DNA of 64,000 bases, taken from NCBI RefSeq assembly GCF_027744825.2, contig NC_071335.1, forward strand, positions 16,062,501-16,126,500, written 5' to 3'. The translations under genes and the position numbers were made by a program. The notes below the pieces were generated by a model, which saw only the letters and a program-made list of their open reading frames with translations, was not told the origin of the DNA and made no database searches. Origin of the DNA: Synchiropus splendidus (Eukaryota; Chordata; Actinopteri; Syngnathiformes; Callionymidae). Shown one piece after another: positions 1-13,381 of the stretch. Numbering within the stretch: position 1 is the first letter of the stretch; each line of letters begins with the position of its first letter.

Positions 1-495
1 CCATGCGTTGTCATGTCAGCCAGCCGTTGAATAGTCACACACACATTCAGATGACTGGTCTGTAACTAAGACGCTGCTGAACTCAAGTCTGCATGATTAC
101 ATGATGTCAAGGTTGCACTTCATTTGAAAGTACAAATCACATCATATCGTACTGTTAGTCTACATGCATTAACTCCTACTTTCATTTCCTTTGAGCACAT
201 CCTTCAGTCAAGGTACGTTGTAATGGTACTGCTCAGCTCTTCGGCCTCCATCCAGAGCCAGATTTCGAGCAGCAATACAGTATCATATACACAATGGCAG
301 AGAAGTCTTCCTCTTCTTTGTCTTTCAGCGTTTCCCACAAGCGGTTGCCACAACAGCGCAGCCTCCTCCACCCTAACCATGTTGATCATTGGCTCCAGCC
401 CCTTCTGCATCTCATGCCCTCCTCTTCATCTCTCAGCTGGCACTCCCGTTTCTAACGTTCTTCACCCAAACAAACATCCAGGCTTTATTTGTATC

Positions 496-570
496 TATAT
501 ATATATATATATATATATATATCCATATATACATAAACGGGTTGGACAAAATAATGGAAGCAATTTAAAG

Positions 571-612
<42 letters not shown>
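496..612. repeat. Two (TA)n microsatellite tracts
   Basis: TA runs occupy about 496-522 and 572-611, separated by 50 bp of unique sequence. The second abuts the left end of a MITE at 611. Confidence 0.9.
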
Positions 613-614
<2 letters not shown>

Positions 615-1108
615 GTTTCTCGGTTTTCGAACAAATCGGAATTCGAAAAAGATTTTTTTGCTTCGGATTTCGAAAGAAATTTCAGAACTCGAACACCCCC
701 GAAAAAAGCCAGAATAAGCATAGCGCGCGAACCGATCAGCTGACCCACGATGCGCTTTGTTATTGTGTATAACGCAGCCTCTGTATGCAGACGTGTCCCA
801 TTAGCTACATTTTTATGACTTTGTCACAAGCCCACATTCAGAGCTGGACACGCACCGGGCACCTCTTCACTTCTGGAGAGACGTCACTCACTCGGCAACC
901 CCTCCCACATGCAGCGGCCACACACATAGAGGAACAGCGCACCTGCAGCAGACACTCTACATTCACTCCTACAAAAGACTATTTTAAGGCTTGGAACGCA
1001 TTATTTCTTTTTCCATTCATTGTAATGGAAAAATCGATTCAGATTTCAAACAAATCGCTTCTCAAACCGCCGTCTGGAACAGACTGTGGTCGAGAACCGA
1101 GGTACCAC

Positions 1109-1110
<2 letters not shown>
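611..1110 (+). mobile_element. pogo/Tigger-like MITE, copy 1
   Basis: About 500 bp. The left end reads AGTGGTTTCTCGGTTTTCGA and the right end ACCGAGGTACCACTG, forming terminal inverted repeats. The interior is shared with copies at 24355-24879 and 34010-34741. There is no transposase reading frame. The left edge is eroded into (TA)n and the right edge runs straight into (GT)n. It lies beyond gcgr coding exon 9, presumably in the next intron. Confidence 0.75.

Positions 1111-1156
<46 letters not shown>
1109..1156. repeat. (GT)n(TA)n compound microsatellite
   Basis: About 12 GT units followed by about 12 TA units, directly at the right end of the MITE. Confidence 0.9.
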
Positions 1157-1268
1157 AAACCAACATCTGTGTCTCTAAAAGTATAAAAAGCGTCAAATAA
1201 ATGGTACATGGGAATAAATGTGTAACATCAAACGTGTGCAATTCAACACAAATGTGTCTTTGTCTTAC

Positions 1269-4200
1269 CAGATAGGCGAAGAGTATCGGTGAACGGATGA
1301 TCCACCAGTATCCCATGTTGATATTCCTCTCCCAGCACCTGCACCAATTCACACGACACACCCAGAGGAAAGGAAATGTCATTTTGGCCCCGACATGCAT
1401 ATTCACAGTTATGCAAACAATCCGGGATTAAGTTTAAAATCTCATCTTCATTCTGCAGTGGAATAATGTGAGATATATAAAATATGCATGACTAGACAGA
1501 ACAGAGAAACCAAGATCATCACTTTCGATTTCTAGTCTTCATGACGCAATTTATGAGCATGGCGGAGTTGCACGATTGTTTAACTCCAAGTTTCCTCATC
1601 TAAATGTCAAGTTTTATCCAGTCATGCGGCTGGCAATGGCAATTTAACGTATACTGGATGTGACTCCGGTTCTGTGACTACATGAACAGCCGAGCAGTCT
1701 TTGCTATCGCTTCTATTTCCGACATATAACTCACAAACAAGGTGAAATCTAAATTCTTTGTAGCATGTAAAAGCCTGCTTTTGCATCAACAAATAACTGT
1801 GCCTCCACTGATTCTCTCTTTTTCCCTCAAATTGATAAGGTGAACAAAAGTCAGGATGCATTTTCACTTCATTAAATCTGACTCTCTTGAAAAAAAAAAA
1901 TAGCGGAGCAAAAGGTTCTGGTTTAACTTCTAAAATAATGAACTCACTCTTCATTCTCGTACATATATTTGACTGTGATCCATGGCAACACAAAGATGAG
2001 CGGAGCACCTGGAATAAAAGATCAGATGTGAAAACACAAATGAAATTGCTCACCCATCATCATCTCTTTACATATCCATTATTCAAATTTCTTCTGTCAG
2101 TTCCTAATTCAGAATAGAGACATTCAATGTCAAGACATTCTAAAAACGATTAGGTAACAGATCCAAACATGATGTCGGACAAAAGTTTCTTGCCATTTAA
2201 AATATTGTGCTCAGTAAAACAGCAGTTTCCTGAGACATCCATGTCACAACTGCGGCCTGTGACCCAATGACCCTTCCCAGCTCACCAGCATCACCTGTCT
2301 CCAACCTCCTGAGTCGACAAAAAAAACAGCTCTTCATTCCAGTCACCCAGTGATGGTTTATCACCACGCCACTAGTTTGCTTCTCGGTCTGCCTGCCAAC
2401 CCACCTGTCGCACATCACAGCTAACCTTTGTGGCTCCTCAGGATCTCAGGCCTGTCTCCAGCTACATGCCTGCACCAGCAACTTCACTCTTAGGACCGCT
2501 CACCTCTGGGAATCCCTGCTGTCTAAACAGACTAAACAGACCTGCTCTGAAGACTGTGCCTGTTGAGTCTTCAGTCATGTTTAACCGTCATAAAATAAAA
2601 TCATCCAAAAGATAGGTTGCTTCAATTGTTTCATTTGAGATTTAATCTCTTTAAAAAGGCCATTTAGGAAAGGGTAAGCAAAATAAGTGGTCAATTCCCA
2701 TGTGAGAGTTTGAGACGTAATGGGACTCATGAACTAAAGGTGAAGAAAGACCCAACCTGCAACCTCCAACTGTGGCACCAATGAGATCTGAAAACAAGCT
2801 CTTATCCAGGGGTGAATTCGCTGCCCACATAGACAGGAATAATGGTGGGTTCCAGTTGTGCTCAGGACTGGGAAATTCACAGTTACGCCCCCTGGAGGCG
2901 TCACCCGATGTAGGATTTACCAAGTCGGGAATGGGAGACTCCTGAACGTAACCAAGAAGCAAAAGTTTTGAATCACTGAAATTTATCAAGAGGTTTCCGG
3001 ACGATGCACGCATGAGAATAACTTTCTTCATCGTCACTATCTTGTTGTCCGACTTCGATCACTGGAACGCCCCGACTTCCTCCTCCTGACTCTCTGACTA
3101 ATAGAGGCCATCTAATCTAAAGGACTACATGCAGGGTGAGTCAGTCTTCGCGCCTCCATCCAGCGTTTACGAAATGGAGTGCTAACTCTGCCTCAGTGCT
3201 TCGACTACCAAGGAAGATGATGGCTGGGGAGTTAGAGAAGGCACCGGAAAGATGGAGGAGGAAATCCTGCTTGAGGATGTCTGCAAGTACCGGAACAGAG
3301 ATGAGATATATGATTTCTGTGGGATCAATCTGTTCATCCTATTCTAGGTCAAAAATTCGTGCTACGCTAAAACACCTCCAGAAAGAAAGCTTTTTCAGGT
3401 GTTTGCCGTCTCGGGAATATAACCATCATCTTCACCATTTGGCAATGACAAGTAAAACATATATAGTTGTCTCTTACCCCATCCAATAGTGAGGTACATG
3501 TAAAAGTACTTCCTCTCACTGAAGACAGTGATGACCAGCAGGCTGTGTAGGTAAATCCCCTCCACCAGCAGCCAGTAGTTGTTGGCCATCACACTGTACT
3601 GCATCATCACCACCGCGCTACGGCACCACGTCACAGCCTGAGGTGAAGACACACGAGCAGCAGGTCAATTACAAACATGGCAGGTCAGGCGTCATCTGGC
3701 ATCACAACACATTTGCCGTCACAAAGGTGTTTTAAATTCTGCCGGATGTCAGCACTTCAGGGGGATAATAGAGGGCAAAGAAAGAAGCACACTTCTTTTT
3801 TTTCATCACTACACAAGCCACGTTCAAACCAAAGCAGTAGCTCAAGGTTGAACCACCAATAGCTGATGCTCACAATTCTGATGACTCAGAAAAAAACCCA
3901 TCATTTCAAAAGGGTATATCTACGAGACATATGCACGAGTACATCGTACATAAATGTGTTGAACAGAAGTCAAGATTAAATTCCCTCAAATGAATACTCT
4001 CCACATATAAATGCCAGTCGATACATTCTGGAAATCTCATCTTGGCTGGGAAACGCTTCCACAAAAAGGGCTAGAGTGGGTGCAGGCTTTTGTTCTCACC
4101 CTTCAAGAGCACACAGCTTCACCAACTGGATGACTGAAGACTGCGATCAGCTGATTGTTTGACTGGAACAAAGCACCCACACCAACACTTTTGCGGAAAA

Positions 4201-7200
4201 GTTTGCCACTGACGTTTATCAAGGATTCAAATCTTCATGTGTCATAGAGGAGAGGCGCAGCCAAACACTCACCCTGACACACTCAAACAACAACAGGATA
4301 GCAGAGGTGTTGCTGTGAGTCCACAGATATTGAGATGTTTTAGGGCCACGACAGGGGAGATGGCCGGGGTGAAATCAAAACAACCCATCTCACAAGTTTA
4401 AGATTACCTCCCTCTGTCCCCACGCGAGTCCTTCCAGCTGGACATATTTTGACACGTCCAAATCCCATCTTGACATCAGCGTCAAACAAAATGCCAGAAC
4501 GTAGTAGAGGAGGAGGTGTCTCACCGGTATGTTGACCCATACGGTAGTCCGGTTGTTGCTGCTGCTTTGGGGGTCCAGGGTTAGGGTCAACAGGGCGTCC
4601 TTCACCAGAATAGACACTGCTCTCAGGATGAAGGAGGCAAAAAGGTTCATGTGGATGTTGTTCCTCATACAGTGAAGCTTCCTGCGGCAACAAACAGAGT
4701 TGAATTATATACTTCATCAAAGCATTTCCCAAATGACAAACCTATAAGTGAGCTTGTTAAATATTTCATCTCAGCTTTTCAGGTTATTCGAAGGAGAGCA
4801 GTGGATTCCTTTAATTTTATCGTGTCCCCACAAGTAAGAGGAAATGAATGTTGGTTTCATGGCTTGCCAAACAACCCTGCTTAACAATCCCTGTCAGCTG
4901 GCGACTTGGTGAGCCTGAGTAAGGCCAGCAGACAATGTTTTAGGAGTTCAGTGGGTAAAGAGGACAAAGAGGGAAAGCAAAAGAACTGATAGACTCCAAA
5001 TGTGACACCAGCTGAGAACGGAGCATGAGCATTCAGGACCAACTAGAAGGTTGTTCCGAGCCCCACCACCTGCTCTGAGTCAACTGTATGCTTCATCCTT
5101 CCGTCACTAGAGGAAGAGACTCCTCCACCTGGACATCATTCCCAAATTGAAGAGGACATTATTCCAGTTGAGCCCTCCGCCCCTCCTGTTTCACTGAGAG
5201 TTGGAGGAGCTCTATATCATCTGTATCAAGCAGGGACCCTCTCCACCCGAGCAGTGCCCACAGATTCTATTGTCTAACAAAAAATAAACAGTCGTGTCAG
5301 TGCTTCCTGCCACAAGAACCCATTAGGAACAAGGTGGAACCAACTGAATTCATTTGAAAATACCTTGAATCATGTGACCTCTCTTATGGTTGCTTTTACC
5401 TGAAGGTGATGAGGATTCCCAGAGCCAGCAGCAGAGCACCTAGAGACAGAGAATACCCCACCGTGTACATGGTCCGAAACTGGCTGAGGATGCGCCCATA
5501 CTGTTGCTGTGGAGAGACGCCAACAAACAAAATATGAGCAAAATATGACAAGCACCTTTAAAACAATAGGAAAAAATTATGTGTTATTAGAGAGTGAGTT
5601 GTCAAAAAATGTCCTGAAATGTCCGTGTTCACCAAGCTTACCTGTCCAGGGTCATCCTCACATTCACTGGTGTTCTTCCGTGACCACTTGCCATCTTTGT
5701 CACAAACTCTGTAGACTAAACCCTGCTGGACTAGACACAAACACAAGCACACACAACAGATCAGCACTATCATCTATGTTTTCGTGCATTCATAGACAGT
5801 CTATATATATTTAAAACGTGGAACAACTTTGACATTTCAACATCCTTGTTATGGCACTTGAGTCACCTCAATATGAAGAAAAAACAGTCAGTAAATGTAG
5901 CTAACAGGACACGTCTGCATACAGAGGCTGCGTTATACACAATAACAAAGCACGTCGTGGGTCAGCATGTTTTTTCCGGCTTATTTCGGGGGTGTTCGAG
6001 TTCTGAATTTTCATTCGAAATGCGAAGCAAAAAAATCTAGAAATTTTTGTTCGAATTCCGAGACATTCGAAAACCGATGCACCACTTGTCATTGAAAAGT
6101 CCAACCAGCAGCAGAAACAGGTGCAAGTCATATTCATCAAACTTACTGAAGAAAAAAAGAAAAAAAAATACACTTGATGCAAACTGTTGAGAAAATTGAA
6201 AAAAAAAACGAATAAAATTCTGAATAAACTAAAGATAATAAAACCATGTCTAAATATCATAATATAAAATATATATTTTATTTAAAATCCAAAGAATATA
6301 AGTAAATGAAAGTATTGCCACAAAATGTACAAATCAATTTTCCAAACTGCTTCAACAGATGCTTTCATGAACAGTTTTTACTGTGTATCATTTTTTATTT
6401 TCAAGAACAGTTCCATAGTTGTTAACCATCACAGATTTGCAGCCGTCAGGTCAATTCAGTGACACATTACTGCCACCATACGTTGTTAATGTATGAAAAC
6501 TGAGCGTCTCACGGCCCAAAGGTGTAAAACAAAAGAAAATGTAGCGGCCCTCTAGGAGACGCTCGTGGCCCAAACTTGGGCCCCTGCCCTATGGTTAAGA
6601 ATCACTGTTCTGTACAATCAAGAAGTCTTGTGTGAGTCTCCTGCAGTGTGTGTTCCTCTCTCTTAGCCGATGTCTGCGGTGAGCACATGACAAACCTGAC
6701 ATCAGCTGTGTTCTGTAACTCACGACGACGATGATCTGCTGATGTGCAGAATCAGATTCAGAATCAAATTTATCGCCATGGTCAGTGGGGATCCTACCAA
6801 CTAGGAAAGTGTTTTGGAAAAAAGTCCTGACAAAAAATAAAATAAAATAAACAACAAAAGCTGTTCAACAGTGTGACGGCCGAGGGGAAGAAGCTGTTCC
6901 TGTGACAGGAGGTTCTGGTCTGGATGGACCGTAGCCTCCTGCCAGAGGGAGGTGAGAGTCCATGACCAGGGTGAGAAGGGTCGGACCTGCATGTCTCTTG
7001 TCTTCCAACACGCAGGGTGTTTTGTTCTGACAAGAACATTAGTGGACGTGATTTGTTGGTTTTAGGAGACAACATTACAACCACATTAGCATCCGTTAGC
7101 ATGGTTGCTAAGTTTGTCAGGGCTCATGCCGGGGATCAAAAATGAGACTCTGTGCTTTACTAACCCAAGACTGTTCATTCCTCTGACACTTCAGTCTCCT

Positions 7201-9542
7201 AAATATCATTATAATAATATTATTTATCCTGAAACCCGCGAGGTCAATCCAGAGCCAAAAGGAAGCATGTTGAGGATAATGGCGGCTCCATGGTGGCTCT
7301 GACTCTGACTCTGGCCATTGCGGCTCCTCACGACCAGTCAGTGTTGTTCTTCTACTGACAGCAGAACCGGAAGGACTGAAGAGCTCCTGGCGCCACTCCA
7401 TGTCACGGAGGTGCATTACTCAGTAACTCCACTTACTCTCCACTCCAGGTGAACTGGGAGAACATGACACAATCGGCTTCATCGAGCTATTGCCTCAGTC
7501 GGGCTACTGAGCGCGCATCATTGGCTGACTGTCTCTATTTTGCCTTGATGCTTTGGAATTCATTTCCTATCATTTCAACCACCTTCACCTTTAAGACCAT
7601 CTGCTTTTCAAAATAGGGCTCTTGGCTAATCTAACTGAGATATACAGCCCAGGGTTTGAAATGTATTTAATCAGACTGACACAATGAAATTTAGCCTAGA
7701 AAAACAATTTTCTGCACGACGGAGTAGCGATGGCAACCAATTTAAAGTACGTCTCATTCATTTTACTTTCAGAGCAGATATCCAAGAGCAAGGGGTGTAA
7801 TGATGGGTAGCATTTGGAACGTCCAGGCTGAATCAGTTTTGATGATATTACGGGAAAATATATTTATTAGATATTGAAAGAGCAATAGTCAAAACTGAAG
7901 AGGAAGACTCAGAGTTGGAAGTCGAGGAAGTGGACACATTGTTGATGACGTGGAGGAGGAACCTATTGACGGAGCAAAAATGCCAGTGGATTGCTTGAGT
8001 GGAGATTTGCAAGTATAATGGAAGCTTTTGAAAGGGACATAGCTTTTTTTTTTTTGATTATCCATGAAATAAGTTATTAAAACTGCTCTACTCAGAAATA
8101 AAAATTGAAAACATTTTGAATGGATGCTTTCTTTTGACTTCTGTTTACACTTGGATATAATATATTCCTGGTTAGCCCCATTTATCTCAGTAATACCCAT
8201 TATTCCAGTTATTCCCTTTGTAACCATGGTTGGCCCAATTTATGTTCTGGCTCTGTTCGTTTCTTTTCGTAACATCATGCTTGTCCAAAATTCCAAAACT
8301 TAAATTGTCAGGATAAATATCTCTAGAATTATTCATTTCAAATGTTTAAAGTAAGCAAGCTTTGCTTATATTAAAAAAGTGGAATGTACTGATGCCAGTA
8401 AAATGTATCAGGATGAAGAACTTTGGTGTTTGGGGATCGGCATAGTACATTGGAATACCTCCCCACAGCGCCATCACCTTTTAGCATGAAGCTACAGAAT
8501 ATCATGTAACTCCCTCCTGCCCTTGAGGCACATCCTTAAAAGAAGGATCTTCTCGCAGTGCAGTTCTCAACAGGTGACCTAATGAGAAACAGGAGTTGGT
8601 TGGAGGTTGGTGGTTAGGAGGCCTAGGTCAGACCAAGGTCATGCTGGACAATGCCTTGATATTCCCCCATATAAACTGTGGGTTTAGGGGAGAGAGTGTC
8701 ATATTTCGTTTTTTGTGTGCTTTTAGCTTGTTATTTCCTGTGTTGAAGAAGAATACAAGAGTCAATAAACCCTGTTGAAAGCAACCTCACATCTCCTGCG
8801 TTGGTCCTGACCGACCACCATCTTGAGAAACTGTTAACTCCTCCCAAACAAGACGGAGTTCTCGAATACTACGTGTTCCTCCTCCTCGCTCCGCTTCTGG
8901 TGTTGACATCTTCGGTCGTTCCTTATTGTTTGTGTTTGAGTTGTGTTATTTGTATTAAAGTTAGTGTTAACTTCACTCTCGTTGTTCGAGTCTTCTGTGA
9001 ACCGACGTTGCAATTGTGTCAGACTACCTTAGCGATCACGACAGAGGGAAGTGTGGACCTCTCTGAAGGACAGAGTGTGAGGGGGTGAAGCTCACACATA
9101 CAGTACCTTTGTGGAACCACGGCAGGAACCATGGGCAGGAGACGTTAACAACAGATCCCGGCAGTCCATCAGGCCAGCAGGCATACTGGTCGAAGGTCCT
9201 GTTGCAGACCACCCCTGCAGGAGAAAGAACCCTTTCACCTCAGTGTTTTACTCACAGATATACGACTCAAGTCTCTGTGGACAGACTTGCCTGAGGCAGG
9301 TGGAGTGCTGTCAATGATGTCCAGACACTGGTTTCTGTAGCTGCTCCACTGCTCCTTCAGCAGCTCCAAGGAGTTCGTCGTGTAGACCTGCTGAAAGACC
9401 AGCGACTCTGAAGCTGTTTTCCCATTAGAGGTGATAACACAGAGGGGTTGATGACAGATGGGAGTTTTAGTTGTGTACCTTAGTGCAGCAGCAGAGTAAG
9501 AGCAAGACCAGAAGGAAACAAGCCCTGGACATTCCACTGATG
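1269..9542 (-). CDS. gcgr: Glucagon receptor-type class B1 GPCR, 3'-truncated by the window edge
   Basis: Glucagon-family receptor that couples to Gs at the plasma membrane. Coding exons, minus strand: 9479-9532 (start ATG 9530-9532; acceptor before 9542), 9291-9390, 9107-9214, 5642-5730, 5400-5506, 4525-4681, 3478-3637, 1948-2008 and 1269-1338. They join in frame to 302 residues. Seen: signal peptide of about 18 residues; a hormone-binding ectodomain with the six family cysteines (residues 40, 55, 64, 78, 97, 111), CNRTFD and CWPD motifs and three N-glycosylation sequons; TM1 ([18 protein letters not shown]); TM2 ([13 protein letters not shown]); TM3 with Cys210 and [17 protein letters not shown]4 ([13 protein letters not shown]); ECL2 Cys280-Trp281; start of TM5. 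The last two exons are 61 and 70 nt, as I remember for mammalian GCGR. TM5 to the C-terminus must lie left of base 1, since no NFFIF-type exon is seen in 1-1268. Conserved adjacency to slc25a10 favours gcgr; ECL2 motif CWERN and YLHSLL are also GIPR-like, so gipr remains the alternative. Confidence 0.9.
5865..6087 (-). mobile_element. pogo/Tigger-like MITE, half-length copy (copy 4)
   Basis: It contains the family interior (GTAGCTAACAGGACACGTCT, then GCATACAGAGGCTGCG) and the degenerate terminus AAAACCGATGCACCACTTG. The other half is missing. It lies in the 3.4-kb gcgr intron 3, directly beside the hAT fragment that begins near 6095. Confidence 0.65.
6095..6607. mobile_element. Non-autonomous hAT (Charlie-like) fragment, copy A
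   Basis: It shares the segment CCAACCAGCAGCAGAA through the terminal TATGGTTAAGAATCACTG with the longer copy at 37107-37760. The left end is missing and the pogo-like fragment ends next to it. It has no open reading frame. Confidence 0.6.
6734..6990. repeat. Interspersed-repeat-like sequence in gcgr intron 3
   Basis: The stretch with GGGGAAGAAGCTGTTCCTGT and CCTCCTGCCAGAGGGAGG resembles a sequence I remember as recurring across teleost genomes. There is no second copy in this window, so this rests on recall and needs a repeat-library comparison. Confidence 0.3.
8540..8830 (+). repeat. Possible solo LTR-like segment in gcgr intron 3
   Basis: A TATAAACTG-type promoter motif near 8670 and AATAAACCCTGTTG near 8765, followed by a GT-rich stretch, are in the order expected of an LTR. 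No paired LTR, primer-binding site or coding remnant was recognised. Weak evidence. Confidence 0.2.
9289..9290 (-). other. gcgr: GC 5' splice site of gcgr intron 2 (GC-AG intron)
   Basis: The exon ending at 9291 reads CCTGCCTCAG followed by GCAAGT, the strong GC-donor consensus. It joins in phase 1 to the exon starting at 9214 (after TTTCTCCTGCAG), giving [13 protein letters not shown] without a stop. The nearest GT (within GCAAGTCTG) would give the wrong phase. Confidence 0.8.
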
Positions 9543-11639
9543 CTGGAAGGAAGGGGGTGGGAGGGGAGCAGGGCGCACAGGAGGCCCAGCACATGAGGCA
9601 CTCGCAGGATTTTGTCACAGCGTAGCCTGGAGGCAAGAGGACAGAGGTGTTGGCGCGTACATGCCTCTCTGTGTGGGACTGACTGTAAGCATATCAAGCC
9701 TAGTGAGCTCCACCTCCTTGTGGAGCACCTTTGCAGGACCCCACGAGGTTAAGCCTGAAGTTAAGGCAGAGAGGCTGGGGAAAGCATTGTGGCAATGAGA
9801 GGTCCCCACGAAGATGATGTGACAATCCTGTGTGTGTGTGTTTCAGCGCAAGGCGCATTGATCGCAGGATCAATTGAATCTATAAGCAGAAAACAAACAA
9901 CAAAACATTTTCTTCCGATACGACGACGGCCATAACTTTGATTTGAAAGAGAAGACGCAATAAAAGGAACCAAAGAAGGCGACCGACAATTATCTACAAT
10001 AACAAACAAACAGTAAACAGTAGTAGTTTATATGTTTTATTTTCAATTAAAAATAAATTCTGTCTGTCAACATATATTCCTCAATGTGGATATATTTAAT
10101 CTCAAACTTTCATTCATTCATTTTCTGCCACATTCTCAGAGAATATCTGGGTCCATATGTGAAGAGAAACAGGTTGCTTATGTCTTTTTTTTTTAATAGA
10201 AATAGACACAGAATTCCTTTCTAACAGCTGCCACCAACATTAATCTGCCCACTTCGCCGTCGCACCGTGAGTGAAGTGTAGGAAGCTGTGAAGACATGCA
10301 GCAGCAGGATGTTAAGGGGCTTTAAAAGGCCTTCAATTACTCATCCCGACATGCGATCATCGCTGTTTCTCTCCCCAACAGAGTGAGACGAGCACGGCGA
10401 GGTCGGTGAGCAGAGCGAAATCTGAAACGTTTCTGCAAAAAACACCGTGAACATGGACACATTTTTAGCTAAAACGTTTCAAACTCCATTCTGTTCTGGT
10501 CTTCAAGAGCTTCTTTGATGTTGAAGTGTGGGGCTGAACGGTGGCCAACACAGAGTGGCAGGCTCAAGTGTCTGCGTCGACCAAGTCTGAATCTCAGGAG
10601 AAGATATCGACACTTTTCAGGTGGATGCAACCATCTGGAGAAGCAGTGGAAGTTGCGAACAAAATATAAAGGTGACAGTGAGACTCAGGAACCTAAGGCG
10701 ATCAGGCGTGTGACACATGAGCCTGGCTCTCTGTTGCCTCTCCGTTCATAAGTCGCCTTAGGATTCAACAGGCAAAAGCAGCGGATTTGATCAACCGCCC
10801 TCAAGTGCAGCTCTTTATGCAAATGTCATCTGTGAAGCGTAACCACTCTGCACCAAGGTATGGATTTACTGTACAATCAGTGATTGGAGTGGTTGTAGCA
10901 TTAACGTCGGTCCATGGAGACCAACAATAATTGTTGTTTGCTTCTGGAGAAGAATGCACGGCATGTGTGTTGTATGGTGGTGAGCCTGCATGTTTAACCT
11001 CTTTGTCAAGGAGTCAGTCCTCGAGTAAAAACACACATCAAAACACTTGGTTCTCCTTACTTCTGGTCTTTAAAATGTGGTTACTCACAACAAAAAAATG
11101 ATATTTTGTGCAACTAAATCTTGTATTTTATTATGCAGTAGTGAAAATTGGATGTTTTTTTTGGATGACTAACCACTACTTTCAACATGTCTTTGCTCTA
11201 CATGATGATCATTTTAACGCGCACGCCTCTCTGACATTTCGGAAAGAATGTGAGAATATCCACAACATTTCTCCACATGAACTTGAGGAAGTCCATGTAA
11301 GGCAGGAGTGTCCATTTTGTCAGTCGCGATCAACCAGTCGATCGCCATGGAAGAGTAGATAGGCGGCAGGGTCATGAGGTGAACGTGCGAGGACGGATTA
11401 TTCAACTGTAGCTTGATGTAGCGCTCAGCAGGTCGCATCACGCTCAACAACAAACTCCATTACGGTCATGAGAACCTGAGCAGTTCCCATGATGCTTTGC
11501 AGCCCAAAAAAGTGTTGGATCACTAGAATATGAGATTCACGGGCTTCATGTCACCAAAGTCGAGCTCAAAGTGTGTGCACCCCCGACATAGGGCAACTTT
11601 CCGAATCCTGGTAACACATCTCAGCGATACTTAAACCTT
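9543..11639. other. Non-coding stretch 5' of gcgr coding exon 1
   Basis: No exon with conserved coding content was seen. It presumably belongs to the gcgr 5' intron or flank. Open frames here are short and lack motifs. Confidence 0.5.
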
Positions 11640-12185
11640 ACTATCAGAGCCTTCCACTGCCTTCTTGACCTTCCTCTCCACCTTCTGCCTGGCAGTTCCA
11701 ACCTCAACATCTTCCTACCAATGTACTGGCTCTCTCTCCTCTGTACATGTCCAAACCATCTCCATCTAGCCTCCTCTGACTTTGTCTCCTAAACACCTGA
11801 CCACATGTGCTGTCTCTCTGATCTACTGCTTCCTGATCCTATCCATCCTGCTCACTCCCAGAGAGAAGCTCAGCATCTTCACCTCTGCTACCTCCAGCTC
11901 TGCCTCCTGTCTTTTCCTCAGTGCCACTGTTTCCAAACCATACAACATTGCTGGCCTCACCACCCTTTTGGACACTTTCCCTTTCATCCTCGCCAACACC
12001 CTTTTGTCACACATCACACCTGACACTTTTCTCCAATGATTCCATCCTGCCTGCACCCGCTTCTTCACCTCTTTCTCACACTCTCCATCACCCTGGACAG
12101 TTGAGCCTAAGTACTTAAATATCTACCACCTTCTTTATCTCTGCATCCTGTAACTTCAGCTGTCCACTTGGCTCCCTCTCATTCA
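11640..12185 (-). mobile_element. RTE-type LINE fragment (3' part of the reverse-transcriptase ORF)
   Basis: On the minus strand the frame at 11823-12068 reads RVLARMKGKVSKRVVRPAML, then YGLETVALRKRQEAELEVAE and SLGVSRMDRIRK, a pattern I recognise from fish RTE-like LINEs. In-frame stops and frame changes follow, for example after the RKQ at 11823. This is a dead 5'-truncated copy. Confidence 0.75.
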
Positions 12186-13381
12186 CACACATGTATTCAC
12201 ACGTATTGCTAAATTTCTGAATGTATTTCTGACATAAGGAACTATAAATATGTGATATTAGTAGATACTGATACTCAAATTCTGCCCTTGTTTCACCAGA
12301 TCTGTATCAGGTGTAGTACAAATCTACGATCTGACTTTAACTTCCAAGTTTAAAAAAAAGTGCAAAAATGAATTATTTAAAAAACAAAAAAAGAAACATC
12401 TTCACCCTCAAATAAATGCAGCGGCTGATCAAGTCTAAGGAGAGAAAGTAACATTGCCTTCGTCGTTCAGACGAGCGGCCACTCAGATCCCACAGCAACA
12501 GTTGGATTTAATATTTTGTTTGAAGAAAGGACCCTTCAGCACGACCGTAACGCTGTCAGGTTCTGGTGAGCCGATTCATGGTCCTGAATCGAATCGATTC
12601 AATTGAGCTGGACTTTGAGCTAACTGCAAGAATATCGACATCCAAACAAGCAGGGGATTTACACCTCAAGACACAGGAACCTTTATCCCGCCACCAGTTT
12701 GTCAACTCACTGATGGTTATCTGTGTGGCTGCTCAATAAGCTGAACGAGTGTCTGTCTTGTTTGACTCATCAGATGGTGAAGCCTCGAACTCAGACTCTT
12801 TTCAGAAACGCTTCTCTGCTCAGGAATGGAACTGATCATCAGCAATGATGATAAAATAAAGCTGAGTTGAACTGATGCAAACGGCATGTAAGAGAGGCTG
12901 CGCTAATGCAAAGTGTTGTTTTGACATTTAGATCAGAGACAGTCGCTGAACAATCGCATTAAACCTGTGGAGCAGATCTCACTTCCACTGTTTAAGCAGA
13001 TTATCTGTCCCGCGGTGATGAACTGGTGATTACAGAAGTGCGTACAGCAACAGGCACATTAGCTTTCCAGCAGCCTCGCCACTTGCTCCCCAGCACGAAG
13101 ACCGATTTAACTGATCAGAGCTTGCTGTTTCTGACAGATAATGTGAGGAACTATGGCGCTAACTCAACTCTGTAGCATGGTGTCAGACGTGTGCAAGCTT
13201 ATCTTGGCATTCAAAAATAAAAGCTGAACGTAAATACTGAAACGTGCTCTGCAATAAACACAATTGTCATTGTTATTTGTCTCACAACTGTCATTTTTGC
13301 ATCACAGTTGTTTGCTTTTTTCACAATGCCAATATTTTTTTATGCGGCAGGTGAGTTTTGACAGGAAGACAAATAACCAAC
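12186..13381. other. Non-coding stretch
   Basis: No gene, RNA or clear repeat recognised; ordinary AT-leaning sequence. Confidence 0.5.

Noticed and set aside
124..612. 162-codon open frame on the plus strand
   Set aside because: It ends in long Ile-Tyr repeats produced by (TA)n and shows no domain.
1..1268. Search for the next gcgr exon (TM5/TM6, NFFIF-type motif)
   Set aside because: No such frame with splice sites was seen; the sequence is microsatellite, MITE and unique non-coding DNA, so the exons are taken to lie outside the window.
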